Shown here piece after piece: positions 8,098-17,153 of a stretch of DNA of 64,000 bases. The translations under genes and the position numbers were made by a program. Origin of the DNA: Myceligenerans crystallogenes (GTDB taxonomy: Bacteria > Actinomycetota > Actinomycetes > Actinomycetales > Cellulomonadaceae); NCBI RefSeq assembly GCF_039529775.1, contig NZ_BAAANL010000002.1, forward strand, positions 124,001 to 188,000. Reading direction: 5' to 3'. The notes beneath the pieces were generated by a model. That model was not told the DNA's origin, ran no database searches, and saw only the letters and a program-made list of their open reading frames with translations. Position 1 is the stretch's first letter, and each line of letters begins with the position of its first letter.

Positions 8098-8108
8098 GGT
8101 CGCAGGTC
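8098..8108 (-). promoter_or_regulatory. Shared 11-mer upstream of phzD
   Basis: GACCTGCGACC on the minus strand occurs here and again at 15444-15454 upstream of the XRE regulator gene, in the same orientation. It sits about 90 bp before the phzD start, overlapping the end of the transposase-like gene, beside a TTGACC that could serve as a -35. It is a candidate operator for the cluster regulator. Confidence 0.4.
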
Positions 8109-9363
8109 AAGACGGAAATTGTCCGTCAGCCGCGAGCCGTGGCCCGGCGGCGATCCCGGCGAGGGCGGTGACGGCGTACGCCGCCGACGCGAGCGTGAGG
8201 TGGCGGTGCCAGCCGTCCGCGGTGCGGCCGGTGAAATCGCGGAGCCCGACCCGCGTGCACGCCGACCAGAACTCCTGCCGGGTCCGACCGGCCAGCTCGG
8301 TCAGGCCGTGCAGCTCGGGGAGCGTCAGGTGCGTGAGGTTGGTCAGCCAGGCGTCCGGCGGGGCGTTCACGGACCGGCGCAGGCCGAGCAGGCGCAAGGG
8401 CGGCTGATCCTGGGCGGGCTGCCCGTCGTGGAGCAGCACGGGGTGCGTCGTCCCGAGGACGACGGTCTGCGTGCCGCCGGAATGACTGACCAGGCGTCTC
8501 AGCGCTCCCCGGTCCGAGCCGAGCAGCTGCTCCGGGCTCGTCGGCCGGGCGCCGGCGGCGGGAACCCGCAGGCGGAGGCCGGCGTCGACCCTGAGCAGGA
8601 ACGGGAGGCCGAGGGCCCGCAAGCGGGCGAGGAGCGGTGCGCTGTCGGCGAGGCGCAGGTCGATCACGAGTGGGCGGCGAGGGCCGGACTGCCTGACGGC
8701 GCGGTCGCCGAGCCGGGCGACGACCGCGGGCAGCTCGTCCGATCCGGTCTGCTCGGACGTGACCGCGGCGTCGTGCGGCGGCTGCGCCGGGTCCGGGGCG
8801 CCCGGCATGAGCAGGTGCCAGTCGGCCGGGACCCCGAACCCGGGCGAGGCGGCCCACACGCCGAGGACGCGCTGCCCGACCAGCGTCCGGCCGTGATCGG
8901 GGTCGTAGATGCGGTCGACCCCTGCCGACAGGCGCCCGGTCTTCGGGAACACCGACTGCTGGATCACCCACGCGCTCGGGGGCTGGAACCGCCCCACGGC
9001 GCGGACGACCGCGCGGCGCACGGGGATCCAGTCCCACGGCGAGACGTTGACGAAGTGATGAAATCGCTGGGCCGCGGCGGACTCGCCGACGGTGCGCGCG
9101 ATGTTCCGGGCGGACTTCCGGCCGGGTGTCGACAGCAGGCCGGAGACGTAGAGGACGGCCGCGCGGCGCTGGTCGGCCCGCCGCAGCGAGGTGAAGAAGT
9201 CCGGGCCGATGTGCTCGAGGAAGGCCTGGGGCCCGGCGATGCCGTCGTCGGCGAGGGCCGGATCGGCGCGGCGGGACGGCCCGGGGGGCTCCGGGGCGCG
9301 GGCGGCCCGCCGCCCCGCCGTGACGCGGGGCGACGGACCGAGGGCCGGGGAGGAGGTGGTCAC
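8107..9363 (-). CDS. IS701-type transposase-like protein, translationally coupled to the exporter gene
   Basis: A 418-aa DDE-superfamily protein of the kind annotated as IS701 transposase in actinomycete metabolite clusters (FLEHIGPDFFTSLRRADQR, LLSTPGRKSARNIAR, WVIQQSVFPKTG, GVWAASPGFGVPADWHLLMP, RVGLRDFTGRTADGWHRH). Its GTG start at 9363 overlaps the stop of the MFS gene by four bases, and phzD follows in the same direction. No terminal inverted repeats or target-site duplication are evident around it. A mobile copy would hardly land in translational register, so a domesticated role in the operon is more likely. A related C-terminal segment lies at 3-431. Confidence 0.75.
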   Translation of the reverse strand: MTTSSPALGPSPRVTAGRRAARAPEPPGPSRRADPALADDGIAGPQAFLEHIGPDFFTSLRRADQRRAAVLYVSGLLSTPGRKSARNIARTVGESAAAQRFHHFVNVSPWDWIPVRRAVVRAVGRFQPPSAWVIQQSVFPKTGRLSAGVDRIYDPDHGRTLVGQRVLGVWAASPGFGVPADWHLLMPGAPDPAQPPHDAAVTSEQTGSDELPAVVARLGDRAVRQSGPRRPLVIDLRLADSAPLLARLRALGLPFLLRVDAGLRLRVPAAGARPTSPEQLLGSDRGALRRLVSHSGGTQTVVLGTTHPVLLHDGQPAQDQPPLRLLGLRRSVNAPPDAWLTNLTHLTLPELHGLTELAGRTRQEFWSACTRVGLRDFTGRTADGWHRHLTLASAAYAVTALAGIAAGPRLAADGQFPS

Positions 9364-10904
9364 CCGTTCTGCCGGGCCGGCTGCGGGTCCGCCCGGGTGG
9401 CCGGCGGCGTCGTGTCGTCCTGTCCGGCCCTCGGGATCCAGCGGATCGCGAGGACCGCCAGCCCGAGACACGTGGCGGCGGCCACGACGGCGACGGCGTG
9501 ATAGCCGGTGAGGAAGGCGGCCTGAGCCTCGGCGAACAGCGGGTCGCCGGTCCCGTGCTCGTCGATGAACTCGGCGATGCCCGTCGAGTCGCCGGGGAAG
9601 GTGAGCCGGAACACGACGGTGAGCAGCGAGCCGAGCAGGGCGATGCCCAGGGCGTTGCCGATCTCGTTGCTCGTCTCCGCGATCGCGCCGGCCGCGCCGG
9701 CCCGGGACTCGGGCACGGCGCCGACGGCGGTGTCCGCGACCAGGCTGAACGAGATCCCGAAGCCCAGGCTCGCCACGACGGTCGAGGCGATGTAGGCGGC
9801 CACCCCGGACTCCGCCCCGGTGAGCAGGAGCAGGAGGACACCGCCCGCCATCGACAGATGGCACAGGATGAGCGCGGTGCGGGGCCCGGTGCGCTCGACG
9901 AGACGCGGCGTGAACACGCTCGAGAGCGTCAGGACGACGGCGCCGGGGACCGCGTACAGCGCGGAGGCGAGCACCGAGTAGCCCAGGACGGACTGCAGGT
10001 AGGTCATGCTCAGGTAGGCGGCCGCGGACCAGACGAAGAGCGAGAGCAGGCCGGTGAGGATCGCGACCGAGAAGACGCGTTCCCGGAACAGCACGGTCTG
10101 GAGCAGGGGGTTCGGGATCCGCGTCTGACGCATCACGAAGGCCGTCAGGAGGCCGCCCCCGGCGACCATGATCAGGGCATGCGTCAGGTCGATGCCGTAG
10201 GTGGCCACGTGCTTGATCCCGTAGATCGCCAGGAGCAGCCCGCCCGCGGACAGCACGACGCTGGCGAGGTCGATCTTCCCGGGCCGGGTTCCCCGGACCT
10301 CCCGCAGCAGCACGGGCGCCGTGCAGAGGAACACGACCACGACCGGGAGGTTGATGAGGAACACCGATCCCCACCAGAAGCTGCTCAGGAGCAGGCCCCC
10401 GACGATCGGCCCGATGACGAAGCCCGCCGCGAACGTGGCGGCGAAGATGCCGATGGCGCGAGCCCGCTGGACCGGGTTCTCGAACAGCTCGCTGATGACG
10501 GCGAGCGCCGAGGGCAGGAGCGTCGCGCCGCCGAGCGCCATCAGGGCCCGGCACGCGATCAGGATCTCCGGGCTCGGCGCGAAGGCCCCGGCGAGGGAGC
10601 CGGCCCCGAAGACGGAGGCCCCCACGAGCAGCAGCCGCAGCCGCCCGAACCGGTCGCCGACGTTGCCGAACGTGATCAGCAGGGAGCCGACGACGAACCC
10701 GTAGATGTCCAGGATCCACAGGCTCTGGTCCGTCGTCGGCGCGATGGCCTCGTTGATGCTCGGCATCGCCAGGAAGAGCACGGAGCCGTCCATGGCGACC
10801 AGGAGCACGGGACCGAGGGTGACAAGGAGCCCGATCCAGGACCGCCGCGGTGCCGCGGGCGGGGTGTGCCGGGTTCGTTCGGCTGATGCGTTCATGTTTC
10901 CCAT
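9360..10904 (-). CDS. MFS exporter, DHA2 (14-helix drug:proton antiporter) family
   Basis: About 514 aa with 14 predicted helices. The family motifs are visible: LDIYGFVVGSLLITFGNVGDRFGRLRLLLVG (motif A region), GGATLLPSALAVI (motif C region) and GFVIGPIVGG. Proteins of this family expel drugs and secondary metabolites, so it is the likely exporter for the product of the surrounding genes and gives self-protection. The start is uncertain: ATGs at 10904 and 10895 and a GTG at 10937 are possible, none with a strong ribosome site. Its stop overlaps the start of the transposase-like gene by four bases. It lies after the carboxylic acid reductase gene in the same direction. Confidence 0.9.
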   Translation of the reverse strand: MGNMNASAERTRHTPPAAPRRSWIGLLVTLGPVLLVAMDGSVLFLAMPSINEAIAPTTDQSLWILDIYGFVVGSLLITFGNVGDRFGRLRLLLVGASVFGAGSLAGAFAPSPEILIACRALMALGGATLLPSALAVISELFENPVQRARAIGIFAATFAAGFVIGPIVGGLLLSSFWWGSVFLINLPVVVVFLCTAPVLLREVRGTRPGKIDLASVVLSAGGLLLAIYGIKHVATYGIDLTHALIMVAGGGLLTAFVMRQTRIPNPLLQTVLFRERVFSVAILTGLLSLFVWSAAAYLSMTYLQSVLGYSVLASALYAVPGAVVLTLSSVFTPRLVERTGPRTALILCHLSMAGGVLLLLLTGAESGVAAYIASTVVASLGFGISFSLVADTAVGAVPESRAGAAGAIAETSNEIGNALGIALLGSLLTVVFRLTFPGDSTGIAEFIDEHGTGDPLFAEAQAAFLTGYHAVAVVAAATCLGLAVLAIRWIPRAGQDDTTPPATRADPQPARQNG

Positions 10905-10982
10905 GCTGGAGGGGGCCGGTGAGGACAACAAGGACACTGCCGTGGGTATCCCGGGCAGGGGTACCCAGCGGCGGCAGGGGAC

Positions 10983-13900
10983 TCAGCGGCGCAGCGTGCG
11001 CGAGAACGCCAGTTCGAGGTCGGCGAGCGACTTCTCGGCGAAGCCGGGGTCGAGGCTGCGGATCCGGTCCTGGTCGCCGTGCGCCCGCAGGTGCTCGGTG
11101 AACCTCTCCGCCGGGATCCTCGACCCGGGGATCGCGGGCTCGGGCGTGGCGAAGTTGTCCAGGAGCGGGAGCACGGACGCCCGCCGGTCGTCGTCCGCCA
11201 GGGAGCGCAGGCTCGAGGAGAAGCGCTCGAACCACTCCGCGTGGTCGGCGATCCGCGTGATCCGGACGCCGGCCTCGGCGAGCCAGTCGACCACGGAATC
11301 GAGCGAGACGCCGTCGTCGAGCGGATTGACGAGGTGGCAGACGGTGTGGCCGGCGCCGGCCGGCCGGCTGACGTCGACGATCGAGGCCGCCACCACGTCG
11401 ACCGGCAGGCCGTCGTAATGGGCGCGCCGGCCCGTCCCGCCGGCGTAGAAGGACGCGGGGGCCACGCCGGTGAGGGCGAGGCTGTAGAGCAGCCGGGAGA
11501 AGGTGTCGGGGACGTTGATCTGGCCGCGGTAGGTGGAATGGGCGAGGATCATGCTCGCCCGGATCACGGTGACCGGGAGGCCGAGGTGTTCGTGGGCCTC
11601 CCGCAGGAGGACCTCGCCCGCCCACTTGCTGGCCGCGTAGCCCTCGACGTTGCCGCCCCGCGGGGCGATCCGTGCCAGGGCGTGCCGGATGTCGGCGTGC
11701 TCGTCGAGCGGCGGCCCGCCGGCGGCCAGCAGCGCCGTCGCGATGCTCGAGACGAAGACGACGGGCGTGCGGCGGGTCGTCGCGGCGAGCCGGATGATCT
11801 CCGCGGTGCCGCCGACGTTGGCGTCGAAGAGGTCGTGGTACGACAGGGCGTGGTTGACCATGGCGCCGGCGTGGTAGATGCGGTCGACGTCGCGGGCCAG
11901 GCGCTCCCAGGCCGCGGGGGCGAGCCCGAGGCCCGGCTCGGCGAGGTCGCCGGCGAGCACCTCGAGGTGCGGCGCGAGCCGGTCGATCTCGTCGGCCAGG
12001 CGGTGGTCGGTCGCGAAGACCTGACGGAGCCGGTGCCGGGCCGCGTCGTCGTCGTGCGCGCGCACCAGGCAGACGACCCGCCCGCCGGACCGCGCGGCGC
12101 GCCGGAGCAGCTCGAGGGCGAGGAAGCGGCCGAGGTACCCGTTGGCTCCCGTGACCAGCACGGTCTCGCCGGTGACGGCGGCGGCGTCGGCGTCGGCGAC
12201 GGCGGCGCGGTCCGCGCTCGCGGGGCGGAAGTCCTGGCCGAGGAAGCGCGGCAGCGAGAGCTCGCTCGCCAGCAGGACGCCGTCCGGGCGGGTGTGGATC
12301 CCGCCGGGCGACACCGGGGCGTGCGCGGAACGACGACGCGCGTCGAGGACCCGGGCGATCCCGTCGATCGTGCCGGTCTCGCTCGTCAGCGTGTTGACCG
12401 GGACCCGGACGCCGAGGACCTGCTCCAGCAGCCGGGACAGCTCCACGGCGGTCAGGGAGTCGCCGCCGAGGTCCCGGAAGCGCGCCGCCGGCGAGATCTG
12501 GTCGAGGGCGCCGCCGAGGGTGATGCCGACGGCCGCCCGGACGGTGTCGAGGACCGGCGCGGAGGCCGCTGACTCCCGCAGGGCCGCGAGGCGGGCGGTG
12601 GCCGAGGAGCCGAGCTGCTCGTAGAGCGCCTCGAGGGCCGGCCCGTACTTCTTCGTGAGTGCCGGGCGCACGATCTTGCGGTGGTCGGAGAGCAGGCCGT
12701 TCGCCTCGCTGAAGGGTTCGGTCTCGACCACCAGGTCCCGGGGGATCTCGTAGGAGTTGAGCGACGTCTCCTGCGCGACCCTGCGGAACTCGGCGAGCAG
12801 CCGGTCGTGCAGGGCCGGGGTGTCGCCCCCGGTCTCGCCGACGAGTTCCGGGCTCGGGACCGCCACCGCCAGGGTGTAGGGGCGCGCGCTGTTGCCGTAG
12901 AGGAACACCTGGCTCAGCGCGGGGCTGCGCGACGCGTAGGTGGCCTCCAGCGAGGGGAGCGCGACGAACTCGCCCTGCGACAGCTTGATGATCGCGTTCC
13001 GCCGGTCGACGATGCGCACGGTGCCGGTGGCGTCGACGGCGGCGATGTCACCGGTGCGGTAGTAGCCGTCGGGGGTGAACACCCGCGCGTTCAGCTCCGG
13101 GCGGCGGAAGTACCCGGGAACCGTCGAGCGGCTCCGGACGAGGAGCTCGCCGCGGGCGTCGGGGAGGTCCGTGGAGTGGTACCCGAGTTCCGGGACGTCC
13201 TCCAGCCGGTAGTCGATCACCGGCGGGCTCAGGAAGGATCCGTCCGAGAGGACGCCGCCGATCTCGGTCGTCCCGTACAGCTCGTGGACCTTGATCCCGA
13301 GCAGGTCCTCCATGAATTGCTTCAGCTGCGGCGAGACGGGTGCCGAGGTGCAGCTGGCCCAGCCGACCCGCCCGCCGAAGACGTCGGTGCGCATCGCCGC
13401 GCGGACCGACGCCGCCGTCACCTCGTCGTCCCGCGCGCCGGCGTCGCCGTGGGCCTGCAGCCTGCGCTGGTACTCCTGGAAGATCAGCTCGCAGATCCGC
13501 GGGACCAGGGACAGCTCCGTCGGCTCGGCCAGCCGCAGGTCCTCGAAGAAGTCGGCCAGGTCGTGCGACGAGGCGAAGTGGGTCAGGCCCCCGCGCGCCA
13601 GGGTGCCGCGCACCGACGAGTGCCCCGCGACGTGGCTCATCGGCATGTAGTGGAAGTTGGAGACGTCGGACTGCATCGCGAAGAACTCCGCCCAGCCGTC
13701 CCCGCCCCACATGGCGGCGACCAGGTGCTCGGGGTAGATGGCGCCCTTGGGCGCACCGGTGCTGCCCGACGTGTACAGGAGCATGGCCGGGTGGTCGCCG
13801 CCGGGTGCGTCGCCGGGTGCGGCGGCGGTGAAGGGGGCCGGCGACAGGTCCAGCGTCTGCGGGACGATCCCGCGCTCGGCCCGGAAGCCGGCGAGCCGCC

Positions 13901-14381
13901 GCCGGTGCTCCTCGTCGCCGCCCCGGTGGTCGGTGACGAGCACCCGCTCGACCGTCGGGGTCGCCGAGGTCAGCACGGCCGCCCGGGCGAGCAGCGCGGA
14001 GGTGACGACGATCGCGCGGGGCTCGATCTCGTCCAGGATCGCCTGCTGGGTCTCGGCCGAGGCGCTCGTCTGCAGCGGCACCGTGGTGAGACCCGCCAGG
14101 TTGCAGGCGAGGTCCGCGGTGACGTAGTCGATGCCGGCGTAGCCGAGGAAGGCGACGACGTCGCCGGCCGCCAGCCGCGGCTCGGCGGCGGTGAGCTGGG
14201 CGGCGACCGATCGCACCCGCGCGGACAGCTCCGCGTAGGTGATCGCGTCGTAGTGGTCGAGCTGCCGGGCGTCGAGGCTCTGGACCTGCTCGTTGGTGCG
14301 GGGGACGGGCCGGCGTTCGGCGAGGGCTGGGCGTGCAGAGTACTGGTCGAATGCTCGTGTCATGAGGCGCGCGAGGTGCAT
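10983..14381 (-). CDS. Carboxylic acid reductase (adenylation-carrier-reductase)
   Basis: Activates a carboxylic acid with ATP, loads it on a phosphopantetheine arm and reduces it with NADPH to the aldehyde. The 1132 residues show a CAR-type adenylation domain (P-loop LLYTSGSTGAPKG near 200; MPMSHVAGHSSVRGTLARGG; FFEDLRLAEPTELSLVPR), a carrier domain with DLGGDSL (Ser about 642) and a reductase domain with Rossmann motif TGANGYLG (about 740) and catalytic Y-A-A-S-K (about 911). GAAGGG lies 7 bases before the ATG. A phosphopantetheinyl transferase is not in the window and must act in trans. Substrate is inferred only from context: DHHA or an aromatised 3-hydroxyanthranilate from PhzE/PhzD. Confidence 0.93.
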   Translation of the reverse strand: MHLARLMTRAFDQYSARPALAERRPVPRTNEQVQSLDARQLDHYDAITYAELSARVRSVAAQLTAAEPRLAAGDVVAFLGYAGIDYVTADLACNLAGLTTVPLQTSASAETQQAILDEIEPRAIVVTSALLARAAVLTSATPTVERVLVTDHRGGDEEHRRRLAGFRAERGIVPQTLDLSPAPFTAAAPGDAPGGDHPAMLLYTSGSTGAPKGAIYPEHLVAAMWGGDGWAEFFAMQSDVSNFHYMPMSHVAGHSSVRGTLARGGLTHFASSHDLADFFEDLRLAEPTELSLVPRICELIFQEYQRRLQAHGDAGARDDEVTAASVRAAMRTDVFGGRVGWASCTSAPVSPQLKQFMEDLLGIKVHELYGTTEIGGVLSDGSFLSPPVIDYRLEDVPELGYHSTDLPDARGELLVRSRSTVPGYFRRPELNARVFTPDGYYRTGDIAAVDATGTVRIVDRRNAIIKLSQGEFVALPSLEATYASRSPALSQVFLYGNSARPYTLAVAVPSPELVGETGGDTPALHDRLLAEFRRVAQETSLNSYEIPRDLVVETEPFSEANGLLSDHRKIVRPALTKKYGPALEALYEQLGSSATARLAALRESAASAPVLDTVRAAVGITLGGALDQISPAARFRDLGGDSLTAVELSRLLEQVLGVRVPVNTLTSETGTIDGIARVLDARRRSAHAPVSPGGIHTRPDGVLLASELSLPRFLGQDFRPASADRAAVADADAAAVTGETVLVTGANGYLGRFLALELLRRAARSGGRVVCLVRAHDDDAARHRLRQVFATDHRLADEIDRLAPHLEVLAGDLAEPGLGLAPAAWERLARDVDRIYHAGAMVNHALSYHDLFDANVGGTAEIIRLAATTRRTPVVFVSSIATALLAAGGPPLDEHADIRHALARIAPRGGNVEGYAASKWAGEVLLREAHEHLGLPVTVIRASMILAHSTYRGQINVPDTFSRLLYSLALTGVAPASFYAGGTGRRAHYDGLPVDVVAASIVDVSRPAGAGHTVCHLVNPLDDGVSLDSVVDWLAEAGVRITRIADHAEWFERFSSSLRSLADDDRRASVLPLLDNFATPEPAIPGSRIPAERFTEHLRAHGDQDRIRSLDPGFAEKSLADLELAFSRTLRR

Positions 14382-14450
14382 GTGATGACCCTTCGGGCGT
14401 GGTGGTGAGCGTTCTTGGCGGGGGTGCGCGGCGGGTTCCCGCGCGGCGGG

Positions 14451-15392
14451 TCAGGCTGTGCCGCTGATCCGGCTCGGCAGGAGGCGGAGCGCGTCACGGG
14501 ACGCGGCGTCGTTCGGCGTGTAGACCTCGAGGCGGTGATCGGTCGACTCGGGTTGCAGCCAGACCTGGTAGTCGATGTTCATGCTTCCCAGGGTGGGATG
14601 CGCCAGGAGCATCGTCCCGACGGTGCAGTCGGCGACCTCTCCGCGTGTCCACAGGTCGGCGAACTCGTCGCTCTTCATCGTGAGCTCGCCGATGAGCTCG
14701 GCGAGGCGTGCGTCCCGCGGGTGCCGCCCGGAGGTGAGCCTCAGGTAGGCGACATGCGTCCGGGCGAGTTCGTCCCAGTTCTGGTAGAGGTCGCGCGTCA
14801 GCGGGTCGAGGAAGAACGCGCGGGGGACGGACGGGCGTTGCTCGGGGTCCAGCGGCGCGTCGAACGGGGTGTGCTCCGACAGCAGCTCGTGGCCGGAGTG
14901 GTTCCACGCGAGGACGTCGCCGCGCCGGCCGAGGACGATCGCGGGGATCTTCTCCTCGAGGGACTCGAACAGCGCCAGCACGCGCCCGTGCGGGTGCTCC
15001 GGCTCGGGCCGGGTCATGCGCGTCGGGCGCCCGGAGCCCGCGAGGTTGAACAGGTGGGTGCGCTCGGCGTCGTCGAGCTGCATCGCCGTGACCAGGGCGT
15101 CGAGCACCTGGGGCGAGGCGGTTCCGGTCTGGTCCTGCTCGATGCGGGTGTAGTAGCCGACGCTGACGCCGGCGAGCCTGGCGAGCTCCTCGCGGCGCAG
15201 GCCGGGGACGCGGCGCGCGGCGCCGTCGGTGTCGATCCCGATGAGCCGGGGATCGGTCCGGTCGCGTCGGGTCTTCAGGAAGCTTCCCAGGCTTTCGGCG
15301 GGCACCCTTTCGACGTTAGGCGCCGCTGCGGCGTGCGGGTAGTGGTGAGGGTGACCCTGTGAGAGGTAGTCGGTGTGCGTCCGGTCTGCCAC
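14451..15392 (-). CDS. XRE-family regulator with MmyB-like ligand-binding domain
   Basis: A 313-aa helix-turn-helix repressor or activator. The HTH lies at about residues 55-105 (LRREELARLAGVSVGYYTRIEQ), followed by an MmyB/PAS-like sensor domain (AIVLGRRGDVLAWN; FLDPLTRDLYQNWDE). The GTG start at 15392 has an excellent AAGGAGG site 6 bases upstream. It is the first gene of the minus-strand series leading into the carboxylic acid reductase (69-bp gap), so it is probably the cluster regulator and autoregulated. This family often governs nearby oxidoreductases or metabolite genes. An 11-mer upstream recurs before phzD. Confidence 0.88.
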   Translation of the reverse strand: MADRTHTDYLSQGHPHHYPHAAAAPNVERVPAESLGSFLKTRRDRTDPRLIGIDTDGAARRVPGLRREELARLAGVSVGYYTRIEQDQTGTASPQVLDALVTAMQLDDAERTHLFNLAGSGRPTRMTRPEPEHPHGRVLALFESLEEKIPAIVLGRRGDVLAWNHSGHELLSEHTPFDAPLDPEQRPSVPRAFFLDPLTRDLYQNWDELARTHVAYLRLTSGRHPRDARLAELIGELTMKSDEFADLWTRGEVADCTVGTMLLAHPTLGSMNIDYQVWLQPESTDHRLEVYTPNDAASRDALRLLPSRISGTA

Positions 15393-15443
15393 GGCGTTCC
15401 TCCTTCCTGGCCCGATGCGGCCTGACCGGTAGTTTTCTGTGCT

Positions 15444-15454
15444 GGTCGCAGGTC
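15444..15454 (-). promoter_or_regulatory. Shared 11-mer upstream of the XRE regulator gene
   Basis: GACCTGCGACC on the minus strand, same orientation as at 8098-8108. It lies about 55 bp before the regulator start, next to a TTGCGG that could be a -35 and a GAAAAC that could be a -10. It would suit an autoregulatory site. Confidence 0.4.
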
Positions 15455-15520
15455 CCGCAAAGAAGGCGTCCCGGCATTTGTCATGTACGTCGTCCGGGGC
15501 CCTGCGCAGGGGCTCGGCCG

Positions 15521-16924
15521 TCAGGGCTTCTCGGCGCCGTCCGACCGGAGGATCCCGCGGATCCGGTCCAGCCGCTCGGACACCTGGCGCTCGAAGCCGC
15601 GGTCGGAGGGGGAGTAGTACTCCGTTCCCGCGAGGGTGTCGGGGAGGTACCGCTGCGGCGCGACGGCGTGCGGCCAGTCGTGGGCGTAGCGGTAGCCCGT
15701 GCCGTGGCCGAGGCCCTCGGCGCCGGAGTAGTGCGCGTCACGGAGGTGCAGGGGAACGACGCCGGCCTTCCCGGCGCGGACGTCGGCCAGGGCGGCGTCG
15801 CCCGCCAGGTACGCCGCGTTGGACTTGGGTGCGGTCGCCAGGTGCACCACGGCCTCGGCCAGGACGATGCGGCCCTCGGGCATGCCGATCATCTGCACGG
15901 CCTGGGCGGCGGCGACGGCGGTCTGCAGGGCGGACGGGTCGGCGACGCCGACGTCCTCGGCGGCGGAGATGATGAGGCGCCGGGCGATGAACCGCGGGTC
16001 CTCGCCGGCGGCGATCATGCGGGCGAGGTAGTGGAGCGCGGCGTCGACGTCGGAGCCGCGGATGGATTTGATGAAGGCGGAGATCACGTCGTAGTGCTGG
16101 TCGCCGTCGCGGTCGTAGCGCACGGCGGCGACGTCGACGGCGCGCTCGACGTCGGCGAGGGTGATGACGGGGACCGCATCATCCTGCGTGGTTTCCCCGG
16201 GGGCTTCCGCGGGGTCGTTCTGCAGCACGGCCCCGGCGGCGGCCTCGAGGATGGTCAGGGCCTTGCGGGCGTCGCCGCCGGCGAGGCGCACGAGGTGCCC
16301 GGCGGCGTCGTCGTCCAGGCCGACCGAGCCCGCGAGCCCGCGGTCGTCGGCGACGGCGCGGCCGACCAGTTCCCGGACGTGCTCCGACGTGAGCGGTTTG
16401 AGGGTCAGGAGCAGCGAGCGGCTCAGCAGCGGCGAGTTGACGGAGAACGACGGGTTCTCGGTCGTGGCGGCCACGAGGGTGACCCAGCGGTTCTCGACGC
16501 TGGGGAGCAGCGCGTCCTGCTGGGTCTTGGAGAAGCGGTGTACCTCGTCGACGAACAGGACCGTCTCGTCGCCGCCGGTCGCGAGGCGGCGTCGTGCGTC
16601 GTCCACCACCTGGCGCACGTCCTTGACGCCCGCGGTGACGGCGGACAGCTCGACGAACTGACGGCCGGAGGCCGTCGCCACGAGGTAGGCGAGCGTGGTC
16701 TTGCCGGTTCCGGGCGGTCCCCACAGGATGACCGACGACGGCGCCGCGCGGCCGGACGCGCCGGGCTCGATCAGGCGCCGCAGCGGGGAACCGGGTTCGA
16801 GGAGGTGCTCCTGCCCGGCGATCTCCGCGACCGACGCGGGCCGCATCCGGACGGCCAGCGGCGCCGACGGGTTCACCTCGGGGGTGCCGCGCCCGGAGGT
16901 GGTCACGGCGGAGAACAGGTCCAT
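15521..16924 (-). CDS. rarA: Replication-associated recombination protein A (RarA/MgsA), AAA+ ATPase
   Basis: AAA+ ATPase acting at stalled replication forks. The 467 residues contain RPASVAEIAGQEHLL, Walker A GPPGTGKTT (about 70), Walker B VLFVDEVHRF, sensor motif ATTENPSFSVN, and the C-terminal MgsA domain (DVISAFIKSIRGSDVDAALHYLARMI; AHDWPHAVAPQRYLPD). The length is normal. It starts divergently from rpsD across a 229-bp gap. Expressed apart from the neighbouring metabolite operon, it is a housekeeping gene. Confidence 0.96.
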   Translation of the reverse strand: MDLFSAVTTSGRGTPEVNPSAPLAVRMRPASVAEIAGQEHLLEPGSPLRRLIEPGASGRAAPSSVILWGPPGTGKTTLAYLVATASGRQFVELSAVTAGVKDVRQVVDDARRRLATGGDETVLFVDEVHRFSKTQQDALLPSVENRWVTLVAATTENPSFSVNSPLLSRSLLLTLKPLTSEHVRELVGRAVADDRGLAGSVGLDDDAAGHLVRLAGGDARKALTILEAAAGAVLQNDPAEAPGETTQDDAVPVITLADVERAVDVAAVRYDRDGDQHYDVISAFIKSIRGSDVDAALHYLARMIAAGEDPRFIARRLIISAAEDVGVADPSALQTAVAAAQAVQMIGMPEGRIVLAEAVVHLATAPKSNAAYLAGDAALADVRAGKAGVVPLHLRDAHYSGAEGLGHGTGYRYAHDWPHAVAPQRYLPDTLAGTEYYSPSDRGFERQVSERLDRIRGILRSDGAEKP

Positions 16925-17153
16925 GACGCCAGCCTAAGGAGACCGGCTGACACCCGGCGCCACGGCGGGGCCGGATCCGGACGGGGCGGGGTAGGATGGT
17001 GCGGTTGCCTCAGCGGTTCCGGCCGTGACAGCAACTCCCTGGGACCTCGGCCCCCGGCGCGTTCGCGCGTCAATCGGCTGGTCCCGCATCCGGCTCGCCC
17101 GTTCGAGGGCGCGGCCGGGTGTGACCTCTCAACCACGAAGGACAGGAATCACC

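Noticed and set aside
8107..9363. An intact insertion sequence
   Set aside because: No terminal inverted repeats or target duplication are evident and the gene overlaps its upstream neighbour in frame-coupled fashion.
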